Assembly: GCA_025093555.1 (NCBI GenBank) | Contig: JAIWNF010000030.1 | Location: 558,001 to 622,000 of the forward strand | Source: Circinella umbellata | Lineage: Eukaryota; Mucoromycota; Mucoromycetes; Mucorales; Lichtheimiaceae | Length of the DNA stretch: 64,000 nt | Direction: 5' to 3' | Part shown: one piece after another, positions 14,293 through 26,326 of the stretch | Layout of the letters: each line of letters begins with the position of its first letter | Numbering within the stretch: the stretch's first letter is position 1 | The notes under the pieces: generated by a model | Told to the model about the DNA's origin: nothing | The model's input: the letters and a program-made list of their open reading frames with translations, nothing else | Databases searched by the model: none | Made by a program: the position numbers and the translations under genes

Positions 14293-15922
14293 ATGACTAG
14301 TTTAACAAATAAGCCAACACGTCGTCATGGTGGTTTTATGGCAACAGCGATACGTAGTAAAAGTAGTCCAGCCTTTTTACTTTCTTCAGTACCACAAAAA
14401 CAACTTAGTTGTGAAGGAGATGGTGATCTTGATGTTGTACCTTCTTGTGATGATCTTATTGACTTGCGGTAAAAAAAAATAAAGTTTTTGGAAATCGTAA
14501 AAAAGGGAAAAAAAAGCCTATTTAATTAAAATCAAGGTTGAATAAAATACTAATGATAACTTGAGTATAATTATAGAAAGTTAAAAGATAAAAATACTTT
14601 GGCTCAAGTTGTATTAAACATTGCTCGAAAAGTTCTTCCTGAATGGCAAACCGCAACTCATGTTGAGCTTGAACGAGTTAGTGGTGCAATGACAAAGTAA
14701 GTATCTTTTATTTTATATCTATATTTAAAAGTGTACATAAAATAGTTTTTTACCAAAAAAAAACTAGCCCTGATACTCTAGTTGTGCTTCACGTATGAGA
14801 AGAAAAATGTTGTTCTTCGCTTTTCTTGTTTGTTTTACTAATATATATTCTGTTGGATGTATAATATAGTGCAGTTTACTTTATGAGTGCCCCAGATCAT
14901 CCTCGAGTCTTACTTCGGGTTTATGGTATTGGTGCAGATCAATTAGTGGATCGACAACATGAACTTGAATGGCTGGCTCGCTTATCACGTATGAGCACAA
15001 GTCTAAGTCCACAATTATTGGCCACCTTTGGTAATGGACGATTCGAAGAATATTTAGAGTCAACTACATTAACACATGATGATATGCATGATTCTGATAT
15101 CTCTCAACAGATTGCTCAATCATTAAGACAGCTTCATGATGTAGTACAATGTTATCCACCACCTTCTGGTGATGATTCATCTGTTCGTATCGAAGCATGG
15201 AAAGACATTTCACAATGGTATACTTATATACGTGAATTATTAAATCAGCAAGAATGGAAAGAAAAGTTGGCGTTTTTGGAATTGGATAAATTGCCAAAAG
15301 AAATCGAACTTTGCAAGAATTATATTGAAAGGCTTCCATCACCTATCATATTTGCTCATAACGATGTAAGTTTTAGATGGGAGGAGAGTACGGGAGATTG
15401 GATGGATGGAGAAAATGTTTTTGTATAAATAATTGATGATATATTGAGAATGGACCTCTATTATAGACACAATATGGTAATGTACTGCGGCTCGAAAAGA
15501 CAGGGGAATTAGTTGTTGTGGATTTTGAATATGCGGGGTATAATCCAAGAGGTTTTGATATCGCCAATCATTTTTGTGAATGGATGTATAATTACCATGG
15601 GAACAATCCAGCTAGTATGGATCCGGAAAAGTTTCCAAATGATGAAGAACAATTAAGGTTCTTAAGTGCTTATATTGACGCTGGCGAAGAAGATGATAAC
15701 GGTAACACTAATAATAATAATATGACCAAGGATATGGATCCGAAAGAATTACAGCAAGAAGTCTTACGCTGGGTGATGGTAGCTCATTTAGTATGGGCTT
15801 TATGGGGTCTTGTTCAGGCGAGTCAAAGTGAAATTGATTTTGATTATTTTCATTATTTTACCCAACGATTACAGACATTTAGAAAGCTCCTTTATCAATC
15901 TCTTGAAGAAGAACAACAATGA
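14293..15922 (+). CDS. Choline/ethanolamine kinase
   Basis: This cytosolic kinase carries out the first step of the Kennedy pathway: ATP-dependent phosphorylation of choline and/or ethanolamine for phosphatidylcholine/ethanolamine synthesis. Four exons, 14293-14468, 14577-14696, 14870-15365 and 15467-15922, join in frame to about 415 residues, a normal family length. The catalytic Brenner-type loop IIFAHND is split from TQYGNVL by intron 3. It is followed by the metal-binding/choline kinase motif VDFEYAGYNPRGFDIANHF. The nucleotide-binding beta-strands VLLRVYGIGADQLVDR and the QLHDV segment are also present. An Asn run near residue 345 interrupts the C-terminal lobe and is probably a loop insertion. 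The first ATG was chosen because it is in frame with the kinase exons and preceded by a T-rich leader. Choline and ethanolamine specificity cannot be separated by eye. Confidence 0.92.
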
Positions 15923-16124
15923 TAACTTCATTATACAAAAAGGTTATCATATGTGTATATTATGTTGTAGTTTATATATAGTGCGTTGATTGGTCTTTGT
16001 AAAAAAATAGTAATTATTTTATAGTTTATATACATATACATATACATAAAAGCATTCATTAAATATTATTATTTATCTTTTTTTTTTGTTCTGATTTGTA
16101 ATATGGTGGGAAAAAGAGAGGAAT
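15923..16124. other. Short convergent intergenic region
   Basis: About 200 bases separate the converging 3' ends of the choline kinase and the helicase gene. They are A/T-rich, with several AATAAA-like and TATATA tracts (for example around 16020-16070) that could serve as polyadenylation signals for either gene. No other feature is visible. Confidence 0.5.
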
Positions 16125-19100
16125 CTATTTTTTTTGTATGTGGGATGTGTTGGCACCATATGCGGGTCGCTTACGTTTATGTCCGATTGCTGTCGCTGAT
16201 TTAGTAGACTCGTTGGTTGTTGTAATCACATCCTCTCTTTTCACAGCAGCAGCTGATCCAAAGGTCGCGTAAGGTTGAGAAGCAACAGATTTTGCAGTTG
16301 GCTTGGGTTTGGGTGTACTATTAATAGCAGGAAACGTGTATGGTTTTGCCATTTTACTCCAAGTAGATCGGCCGTATCCATTATAATCTCCACCATATTG
16401 ACTATTAATATTATTTTTTCATGCCTTAAGTAGGTATTTTACAAATATATATATAGACTCGGTTACTTACTTTGACCATTTTCGTTCTCCATCTTCTGCC
16501 CAAATTTTATTTCCTTTATGTTCCTTCTTAAAGTTTTCAGGCAAATCTAAATGTAATACATCAGCTACCCATACAAGTGTCTCTTTATCCCACTGTGGTG
16601 TACGTTTAACACATAATTCTTTTGGCATATCTTTTAAGAAACTAGAATGATGTGTAGCCACTGTTTTACCCCAGCTTTCCCGTTCTTTGGTAAATGTACA
16701 ATACAAGAAAGCTAATGTTTGTAATCAGTATTTGATTAGTATAGGTATCGTTTATCATGATGACTGTTTATCTATTTTTTAATTATATATATAGATATAC
16801 TTACTCTTAGCACGTGTCATAGCAACATATAACAACCGACTACAAAGAATAAATTTTTTAGTTTTCAAATGTATATTTACATAAAAATATATGTTATCTA
16901 AAGACTTACGATTCTTCCATCATGTCTTCGGTTCTTGCATGAGGTATGACACCTTCTTCACAAGCGACAGTGAATACGACTGGCCATTCAAGACCTATAA
17001 TTTTGTTTTTGTATTGTCAATAAGTCTTCCTTTAGTTTTAAACATACAAAACGAATATATATATATATATATTTACCTTTAGCACTATGCATTGTTGAAA
17101 TTGTCACGCGCTATAATTAAACTAGATAGTCAGCTATTTTTTTTACTCCCCATCATTTCAAGATACTACTTGATAAATCGATAGATAGATAGATCAATAT
17201 GCTTACTCCCATATCAGCCTCATCTTCTTCTTTAGTATTATTGCTGAGAGTGGTCAATTCAAGAAAACGAACGATTTGATCACCTGCATCGAGTCTAATT
17301 ATATATATTTATATATCACTACAGGTATCAACAAGTAATATCAACTTCTCGTGGATATATCGATAAATTGAATCAAAAAAATAGTTTTATATTTTTACCT
17401 ATCATCAGGGTTATCTGAATAAATTTGTGAATCCTCAACCGATGTGTGATTTGGTAAATTATATAACCGTTCTTCTAGTTCGTTTCTTAATTCTTGACTA
17501 TCTGGTAATTTTTCTTGTCGTCCTCGTTGTTGTTCATCATTTTCGATCACATCAATTCCATGCATAACTACAGAAACAGACGCCTTGGCTAATTGATTAT
17601 CTGGAGGTGAACCAAATTGCTTAGCAAATGTAACTAATTCTCCCAAATTCCCCCAACGAGATTCGCCGTCTTTATCAGGGTGTTCTTTTTCAAGAAATTC
17701 CTTATAATTGGTATCTTTGATAATATGTGCGAATATTTTGTAAATATATTGCTGTATTCAGAGCGATAATAATATGAGCAAACATAGATACATATTAGTT
17801 CTCTTTTTTCAAATGATTTTTTTGTTAATTATTTACTTACATTATTGTCAATCATAGTGCGTACACTATCATATAAGTTGACAAATTCTCTGAGATTTTG
17901 CTTGGTTTTAATTGGGATTGATGCAAGACTTTTGGCTTTGCCAGACGTCATATCACGAATAACAGTAATAATATCAGTTTTACTTCTACGAGTTTCGGCT
18001 TCGATCTTATTCATTGTTACTTCACCTACACCACGTTTTGGTCTATTAATAATACGTTCAAATGCTTCAGTATCATTGGTATTGTAAAAGAAACGAAGAT
18101 AGCCAATAATATCTTTGACTTCGGCACGATCAAAGAATTTGACACCACCAATCTAAATAATCAATTGAGAATTTTTGTTGTTTTGTGAGTAGTTACCAAG
18201 TCATTTTTTTTTTGATTTCAGTAAACGAATCAAGTTCCTTCTTTTAGTTTAATTTACTTACAACAACATAAGGGATATTTAAACTGTTCAAAGAAGTTTC
18301 AAATGGTCGTGAGAGATAATTCATTCGTACAAGAATTGCAATATCTTTATATGTAATAAGACCACCGGAATATTCGATAATACGTTTGATCTCCTCAGCC
18401 ACAGATTGTGCTTCCATAGTACCATCCGTCATTCTTAACATAGATATGGGTACACCCTCAGCATTCCCAGTGAATAAATTCTTTTTGATTCTCTTTCGAT
18501 CTATTATATACAGTGCATTAATATAAGTACATCACAATGCATAATAAACTTATCCTAGGCCTCCGACACCTACTTCTTTTTTTTATTAAAATCTAACTCA
18601 TTATATTAAAAAACCATTTACCTTTTTCAATAACATGGAAAGAAGACTTGATAATACTTTTAGTACTACGGTAATTTTCTTCCAAATTACAAACTTGAGT
18701 GCTTTTATAATCATGTTGCATTTTGATGAAATTTTCACGATCAGCGTTACGCCAACCAAAAATACTTTGATCAGGATCTAATAATAGTTAGTTACTAGTT
18801 TTTCTTTTCTTTTAAGCATAATAATAATAAGAAATAGAGAAATGATAAAGAAGAAATTTACCACCAACAATAGTAAGAGCTTTGCCTCTGTTTGTTAAGC
18901 CTTTGACAATATCATATTGAACACAATTTGTATCTTGGAACTATAGGTTAAGATCTATTTGTTTAGATTTATACTAAAGAAATGCACAGAAGAGAAAAAC
19001 GGAAGAAAGTAGTCAATATTAACCTCATCAACCAGAACATGTTTAACAAAATTGGCGGCACTTGGAACTCGTTGAAGTAATACTCGGGTATAAAGAAGTA

Positions 19101-20213
19101 AGTTATCAAAGTCCTAAAGAATTCTCAATAATTATTAAGTTAGATATACGCTATGTTATTCTTCCGATATTTTTAAAGCAAAAAAAGGAAAAGAAAGCTT
19201 GTATTGAAGTTTACCACCATATTGTCAGCATGCATTCGATCTTCATATGCTCTAAAATAATAATCATAATTAAGGACTTTAGATAATAATTCTTTATAGT
19301 AAAAATGTATGTATTTCTCCTTCTTTTGGTTTCATCATCATAATAATAATAATAATAATACTTACTGAAACATAATACAAATATCCTTCTTATCCCAATC
19401 ATTACGATGTTTTTCAACATATTCATCCACATTCATACCAGCATTACGTGCTTTTGAGATTGCATTATAATAGGCCTCTTTTTTTGGAAATAATTTTTTT
19501 TGTTAATTCGTTTGAACCTTATTTTCGCATCCAAAAAAAAAAAAAGCGGAATCGATAACTTTACCTGGTTTCATGTGAGAACTACCATAATTTGATAATT
19601 CACCTTTTAACTCTTCTTTAAGCTTTTTAATAGCATGTTTACTTATAATAAATTTTATGTTAATAAATATGAACTTTATATTATTATTACAAAGAGAACA
19701 TATAAATTATATATATGTATATATACGTTTGACTAACCTAGCATCGGTATCAGCAATTGTAAAGTTCTTCTTAAGATTCACATGATCATGATATTGTCGT
19801 AATAATCGAGCACAAATAGAATGAAAGGTACCCATACATAATTTATCACTTGCTGAAGGACCTAATAATTCAGGTGATTCTAAACGATGTCTCATTTCTT
19901 TTGCTGCTTTATTAGTAAAGGTAACAACGACAATATTTTGGGGTGGGACATTTTCAGATAATATCAACCAAGCAACACGCGATGTCAAGACTGTATATAC
20001 ATAAACGTTAATATAAACAACAAGCAACGACAATAGCAGTAATAACCTACAATAGTCATTTATTTATTTTGACAGCAATATTATAAAGAATATTTTTAAC
20101 ATGCCTCTTGTTTTTCCAGAACCAGGACCAGCCAAGATCTGTACCGCATTACTTTGACAGGTAGCAGCATTAAGTTGTGCTTCATTTAACTTTTGCATAA
20201 ATGGGGTATCCAT
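16125..20213 (-). CDS. SRS2: Srs2/UvrD-type SF1A 3'-5' DNA helicase
   Basis: This is a nuclear superfamily-1A helicase of the kind that strips Rad51 filaments and unwinds recombination and replication intermediates. Seventeen exons join in frame (858 residues): 20213-20105, 19990-19738, 19641-19565, 19477-19366, 19251-19215, 19113-19024, 18940-18862, 18777-18622, 18500-18262, 18152-17841, 17751-17399, 17294-17207, 17110-17077, 16994-16910, 16839-16805, 16711-16471, 16401-16125. Motifs in order: I AGPGSGKTR, Ia VVTFTNKAAKEM, TFHSICARLL, II VDEFQDTN, III GDPDQSIFGWR, IV LEENYRS, V TISTMHSAKGLEW, VI LLYVAMTRAK. The C-terminus is short, basic and low-complexity (KRKRP, likely a nuclear localisation signal). 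Its length is close to fission yeast Srs2 and shorter than the budding yeast protein. I see no obvious C-terminal SUMO/PCNA-binding tail. Intron 1 starts with GC instead of GT. Confidence 0.9.
19991..20104 (-). other. GC-AG intron in the helicase gene
   Basis: After the codons for GSGKTR plus one base, the minus strand reads GAG|GCATGTTAAA and there is no usable GT nearby. The acceptor ...TATACAG at 19992-19991 then restores VLTSRVAWLIL, the exact continuation expected for motif I of UvrD-family helicases. A 5' GC donor is therefore needed. GC-AG introns are a known minority class. Confidence 0.75.
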
Positions 20214-21164
20214 TTTGTTATACTTTGGTTTTTGAATGAAAAAAATATGGTGTAGGTTGGCACGACAAAATAATTTGCGGGCCTCCGCAAAAGGAAAGTT
20301 TTCTTACGTGACACATACGCGTCTCCTGTTCGGTGGCCAAAATCACTTTTCTTGGAACTTTATTGTGCTTTATATAGCATTTTTCTATTGTATATTAAAG
20401 TTCATAAATAGGGAGCTGCCCGTCAAATATATGATGTATGGTAGTTAATCGGGATCAGGTGGCAAGGAATGGATAGGATATCTATGGGGCTATTAATTTT
20501 TCCAAGCGACATTTTGTAATCAAAGGACCCCAAGGTTGGTTATCGACGAGTACCCCACGCCCAAGTTCAATATAAACTGGCTAATCCTTTTTTTTCTCCC
20601 TATTTTGTAATTCTTTTATTTTTCGCTTGACCAGTGGCCAACTTTTTATGCTCAATGGAACTAATTAATAAATATCTACAAAGAAAAAAAGGTTCCGTCG
20701 ATATCGAATAGTATAGCACGACTAAAAAAAGTTTGTGATTGGGGGTGAACAAGCTAGAAAAAACACAAATCCGAACGAAAAAACGACCTGATAATCCTAC
20801 CCCACCTAACATTAAATATTTTCTTCCACAATGTAATCAACGATAAATTTGTTACCATGCTCTGATCCTGTGAGCCGAAACTGAAATGAAATATATTTAT
20901 CTTATAACCATCCTAAAAACAATATACCTTTTCGCGTCTACTTTCTTTGATATTCTTCGAAGTGAGGTATCACACTTCGAATACGAATAAAGATTAATTC
21001 TTATTTATGTTACTCTCGTGTATCAGATCGATCAATCCATAAAAGATACGTTCGGTAGCTAAGTGCTGGGGAATTTTAAAGCCACACTAATATTATGCTG
21101 GTGCCAGAACTTTTTTTCTTTTATTTATTTTTATTTTTTTCATTCAGATAAAGAGTAGTTGGAC
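20214..21164. promoter_or_regulatory. Shared divergent promoter region (helicase / mitochondrial exonuclease)
   Basis: About 950 bases separate two divergently transcribed genes, so both promoters must lie here. The sequence is AT-rich with a T-rich block at 21110-21140 just upstream of the exonuclease start. I see no unambiguous TATA box or known fungal transcription-factor site. Open frames inside (20236-20448 plus, 20600-20812 minus) look like chance. Confidence 0.5.
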
Positions 21165-24100
21165 ATGCTATCCCGTGCAACACAAAATAGTGCGATCGCA
21201 CTCTCTCGTTGTATAAGATTGCGAAACAATGTTTTACTACGAACCAAACATACACGATCTACACCCAATGTCAAACTAGTCATCGATAAAAGACATTTTA
21301 CCAATACTATTACAAAACCTCGACAAATCCCGCAAAATAAAACATTAAAGACAACAACAGCATCAGTAAATCATGAAGCAGTTATCCAGGAGGAACAAGA
21401 TCCCATTCCAGTCGAAGAAACCAATGACATTGTCGCTGATCTTGAAGCTTTGGCAGAATCCAAAGACATCAATAATAAAAAATTATCACCACAATCCTTG
21501 ATCCTGTTGGGAGATTTTGTTGAAATTTTCCAGTATGTATACATGTTTATATAATCGTTTCGTCACGTTATTAGAGTGGGAGAGATTAAACTTATATACA
21601 TTTGCCCCACGTAAACTATGCTCACCGACAAAATAAAACTTTTACGTTTATATAGGAATGGACAATATAGTGGTGTTGTTGTTGGTCAACGAAAGTCAAG
21701 TGGTGGTCGTCAAGTATTAACCATTTTATTACGCAACGGTAAAACCAAGGAATTCAGCAGCACATCTGTTGCACACGTCGTACCTAAATTTATTCAAAGT
21801 GATACTCGGTTAAGCAAATTTAAATTCGATCCTTCTGCTGAATCTTTACCTGATAACTATCCAATCGCATCATTTACTCGGGGTGTCATGGACTATCAAC
21901 GTACAATTCAATTACGTAAAGGAATACAACTTAAACGATTCACACAATTGTATGATCAATTTACAAATGTTGAAAAAACGGGAAATTTGCACAACACCAA
22001 CACCGTATCGTTGGATATTCTGACACAATTTGTATACGGCTCTACTGTCACTGAAGTAGAACGACATGCCACATTTTTATATTTGATGAACGATAACATA
22101 CATTTTATTCCAACAGCAGATGTACGTCAAACAGGGCTATGGATTTTACGTGATAAAAAAGAGACGAAAATTATTACTCAAATTATTGAATCAGTACGAT
22201 CCAAAGATGATGACTTTAATCAATTTCTCGAACGGGCCAAGCAACTGGTGGAATTTCATAAAGAACATGCAGATCCTGTCTTGGGGACTATTTCACAATC
22301 GTCTCTAGATGAAATATGCAATAGCAAAGAATATGGATTATCTGACACTGATGCCATGTTTGTCAATTTCATTGCCGATTGGATCAAATCACCACCAACA
22401 GGTATCCATACACCACATGAAATATTCGCACCCACCATTTTAAAAGCGCTGGGTTGTTATGACGATCATTTATTCGTCGATCGAAAATTAGCAATGTTAT
22501 TTTTGAAGCAAGTCGGTATGTTCAAACCTTGGGATAATGCCAAGTTAATTCAAAATACCAACAACGTCCTTGCCGATTACATTTGGTCCGACAAGGCAAA
22601 AAGAATGGATCAAACCATGAATTTACATTCCAACTTGTTCTTGAAAGGTGAATTGGATAAATCTGGATTTTATTTACGTGATCCATGCGATGCTATTCGA
22701 CATGATTTTGGCGATATGCCAGTTTATACAATCGATGATCCAGCAGCCAAAGAAATCGACGACGGTATATCTATCGAACGGATACCTGGTAGTGACTCAA
22801 TGTGGTTACATGTACATATTGCTGATCCGTCTGCTTATATCCCACCTACCCATGCTTTGGCAAAAGTCATGGAACAACGAGGTCAATCACTTTATTTGCC
22901 TGAAAGCCATTATCCCATCTTACCGAATGCTTTAGCATCACAAAAATTTAGTTTGGGTGATACAGCACATACTGTTAATAGCAATGGATCTCAATATGCG
23001 TTGACGTTCAGTTGCAAACTCAACAAGGAAGATGGAAACGTGCAGGCATGGAAACTTCAACCAAGTTTAGTTAAGAATGTCAGAAAATTATATTATAGCG
23101 ATGTGGATCAATTTTTGAAACCTTATGCAACAAGTACAATTCCTCATGAACCATTGATAAATTTTGACAAGAAATATGAACATTCATCACAACATACGAT
23201 AGCAACAACAACAACAACAACAACAGCAGAAGACCAACAGATACCACCATCATCATCAACTAGTACTGTTTCCAAGGAATTTGAACAGGACTTGTTGGAT
23301 ATATTTAAATTGACCTCACAACATAATCAATTCCGATTCCAAAATGGTGCGCTTAATTTTGTACGACCTAGTCCTTACGTTGAACTCGAACCACAACCAT
23401 TAGAACTACCTAATATTCATTTTACTCCATGGTCATCATCATCATCATCGCTGTTGCCAAACTATGCTTCCACATTACCTACTATTCGTATTGGATTGGA
23501 TAATTCTACTGTCTCACCTGCTAAAAAATTGGTTGCTGAAGCTATGATCTTGGGTGGTCGTATTGCTAGTCATTTTGCGCAAGAACATGGTATCGACATT
23601 CCACATCGAAGACAAACCTGGCCATCTGATGAAACTATATCCAATCACGACATTACGCAGCGGCTCGAAATGCTTAACGCGCGCGACCCTAAATCCGGTA
23701 CTATTGGATTATCCAATGTCATTCAGTACATGGGCATATTGCCACCGGTATCCATGACAACCACACCAGGTTTACCTCATGTATTGATGGGTATTCCGAA
23801 CGGCTATGTCAAGGCCACATCTCCATTAAGACGTTATTTGGATATTGTTACCCATTGGCAAATTAAAGCCCATCTACTCAAACAAAAAGCTCCTTTCACT
23901 CGTGAACGACTTGATAAGCAACTTTTACCACGTATGGAAGTTAGAGAAAAACAACTCTCATTTTTACAACAAGATTGTTTACAATTTTGGGTTATTGAAT
24001 TAATGAATCGATTTATGTCCGAAGGCAAAGGTAATATGGAGTGGACTTGTTTGGTTAATTTACCTAATATGTTGGCACGATCTGAACTTGGAGGAACGAT

Positions 24101-24248
24101 GGAAGTTGCAAGAGTGACTATCTTGGAATTGGGCTTGAAAGCAAGAATTCTTAATTTGAAGCAAAGTCTACAAATGGGACAAGTAGTAAACGCTCGTGTG
24201 GTGAAATTAGATTCATTTAACGGATTTGTAGAATTAGAGCTTGTGTAA
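21165..24248 (+). CDS. Mitochondrial RNase II-family 3'-5' exoribonuclease (Dss1/CYT-4-like)
   Basis: This is probably the catalytic RNase of the mitochondrial degradosome, which turns over mitochondrial RNA and trims introns and 3' ends. Two exons, 21165-21532 and 21656-24248, join in frame to 986 residues. The ATG at 21165 begins an Arg/Ser-rich, acid-poor presequence (MLSRATQNSAIALSRCIRLR), a good mitochondrial targeting signal. The RNB core is at about residues 365-760, with the catalytic aspartate motif DDPAAKEIDDGIS and the C-terminal signature ATSPLRRYLDIVTHW. An S1-like fold may follow at the extreme C-terminus (GQVVNARVVKLDSFNGFVELE). Low-complexity Thr and Ser tracts at 23203-23265 and 23431-23450 sit in an insertion within RNB. 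The length fits Dss1/CYT-4 and is longer than bacterial RNase II. Confidence 0.9.
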
Positions 24249-24876
24249 TATTCACAGCAATAACAACAAGAATTGTAATATATAAAAGTAGACCCATAGT
24301 ACTGTATCATAGCAAAATTTGATTATTATTATTTTTTATTTCAAAGTAAGATATTTATAAGGTCAAATATATTTTCATTGGTAATTTTTCGTATATCGAA
24401 TCACAAAATTATGGACAGTTATTGTTCTACCTTACATATAATGATATTCATGCGTTAAAATGTAAGTCTCGTTAAATTACCTTCTATTCCCAAGAAAATC
24501 ATGGTGATCATTATGCGGCAATGTACGTATTATTTGTTCCTGATATCGAAGAGATTATTGTGATAATCCCTCTCCCGGTATAGACATAATCTGAAAAGAA
24601 AAACCCATCACTACATATTTGAATTACTTTATTTTCTATAGTCTATTATTATGTTGATATTGAAATAATTTAAATAATCTGACTATATCCTGTAATTAGG
24701 TACCTATAGTGATTATTCTATTTTAACGTGATTTAATTCCTAGCTATAATATGATAATATACTGCTGTATTGATGTTTCCCTTTCTACACTCAATGGAGC
24801 ATCACCGCTATTACATAGAAATGTTTTACTCTATTATGGAGCTTACGCTATGCACAATTATAAATTTTACCAAGAC

Positions 24877-24938
24877 TTCTAGAAAATGAAAAAAACACTG
24901 ACATCTAATTGGAACAGCAAACAAAAGAAGTTCCTGAA
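24877..24938 (+). promoter_or_regulatory. Candidate heat-shock elements upstream of the BAG co-chaperone gene
   Basis: TTCTAGAA at 24877-24884 and GAAGTTCCTGAA at 24927-24938 each contain the inverted pair TTCnnGAA, the core of the heat-shock-factor site. They lie about 340-400 bases upstream of a gene for an Hsp70 co-chaperone, where heat induction would make sense. Two-unit sites are common by chance in AT-rich DNA, so this is weak. Confidence 0.3.
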
Positions 24939-25172
24939 AGTGCGACCAAATCGAACTTTCCATTAGCACTGAGTGTCAAATCCTTCCTTTCATTTTGGGT
25001 CGTTCGATACTTATTATTTTCGAAAGGCAACACCTTTATAGAAAAGGAATACAACAAAGAAAAAATAGGAATAAAGAGTGTCATTTCGTTCTTTATTCTA
25101 CGCACTCCTTTTTTTTTCTCTGTTCTTTCTTAACATCTCTTTCATATATACATATATATAGATAGATCTAGT

Positions 25173-25180
25173 TATATAAA
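25173..25180 (+). promoter_or_regulatory. TATA box of the BAG gene
   Basis: TATATAAA lies about 93 bases before the start codon. It is followed by a C-run and a C/T-rich leader, a typical arrangement for well expressed fungal genes. Confidence 0.5.
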
Positions 25181-25272
25181 CCCCCCTTCCGCTTTTCTTT
25201 TTCTTTCCTTTTTTCCGTCCCCTTTTTACAACCATACTCGAATTACTTTTACTTATTCTCTGGAGAGCCTTC

Positions 25273-26139
25273 ATGGCAACCTTGGCATCCTTTTTCGGGT
25301 GGCGAAAACCTTCAAAGAAGGAGCTCCAGAATACCATCTACGTCCAATGGGGCAATAAACAACCCATTGAGGTGATTTTAAAAAATCCCAGTCTTGATCA
25401 AGCCATCCTTAAAGATTTGAAACTTAAAATAAAAGAAGTGACAGGTGTACCTGTAGCAGTAATGAAACTGTCGGTTTCCGGTGGTAAAGTATAACATATA
25501 ATAAGAACTGGGAGATGGTAGAAAAATAATTTATATATGTTTAGGATAGAAGTTAAAGAAATCAAATATGTTTTTTTTGATATCTTATAATATATTATAG
25601 CAAATTTAAAGGATGAGACAGCTACATTGATTAGCTGCGGAATACGAGCTGGCTCGACCGTGGTATTTACTGGCGATAAAGTGGATGTACGTATCTGAAA
25701 TTCACGTAGAAAAGAGAGGAGAGAAAGTGTTTAAGTAGCAAAACTGACCCTGAGAAAATAATTTAATACTGTATAGAAACAAACCGTAGAACAACAAACA
25801 TCTTCGGGAAATCCCGAAGAATATGGATTAATTGTACGTATTGGGAAAATCGTGGATCCAATCAAGGCAACAATCGAGTCAGATATTATTCAATTCCAAT
25901 CCTTTGTACAAGAACAAAAGATACCCGTAAATGAAAAGGATAAGAAGACAATGCAAGACAAAGGAATTTATTTATCTGAAAAGTTAATGCAAGCATTAAT
26001 TAGTTTGGATGGTGTTGAATGTCCTTCTGGGTTTGATGCTGCTAGACAAAAACGAAGGGAAGGGGTACGACTACTTCAGAGATTATTAGAACAAGTAGAT
26101 GAAGTACGTGCCACTGTAAAAACTTTATGTAGTAGTTAA
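25273..26139 (+). CDS. UBL-BAG domain co-chaperone (BAG1-like)
   Basis: This is a nucleotide-exchange factor for Hsp70 in the BAG family. Three exons, 25273-25483, 25601-25686 and 25777-26139, join in frame to 219 residues. Residues about 20-100 are ubiquitin-like (IYVQWGNKQPIEVIL, then a beta strand MKLSVSG and VVFTGDKV). The C-terminal 95 residues form the three-helix BAG domain (LISLDGVECPSGFDAARQKR, then RLLQRLLEQVDEV). For intron 1, the donor G|GTAAAG at 25484 is chosen because the next GT would put a stop in exon 2. A possible hydrophobic patch at residues 2-10 (ATLASFFGW) has unknown meaning. It has its own TATA-type promoter and lies 188 bases upstream of the Irc3 gene on the same strand. 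Confidence 0.88.
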
Positions 26140-26326
26140 AATTGTTATTAGTAAATAATATTAATATATAAATGTATACACTTAATTCCATCTTTATTTT
26201 TTTCTGGAGTAAAAAAATATATATTATTAACCCACTGGTTTCAAAGTCTCTTTAAAGTTACTTCGTTTCAGTCAGTTTCCCCCTTAATTTTTGTTTTGTT
26301 TTATTTTTGGTATAAATATACATATT

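Larger units (their letters stand above)
24249..25272. other. Intergenic region upstream of the BAG gene
   Basis: No coding region is recognisable. The distal half is plain AT-rich sequence. The proximal part carries two inverted TTCnnGAA units (24877-24884 and 24931-24938) and a TATATAAA box followed by C/T-rich sequence, reported separately. Confidence 0.55.

Noticed and set aside
23830..24310. 158-codon Cys/Ser-rich frame on the minus strand
   Set aside because: It is the antisense shadow of the RNase II gene.
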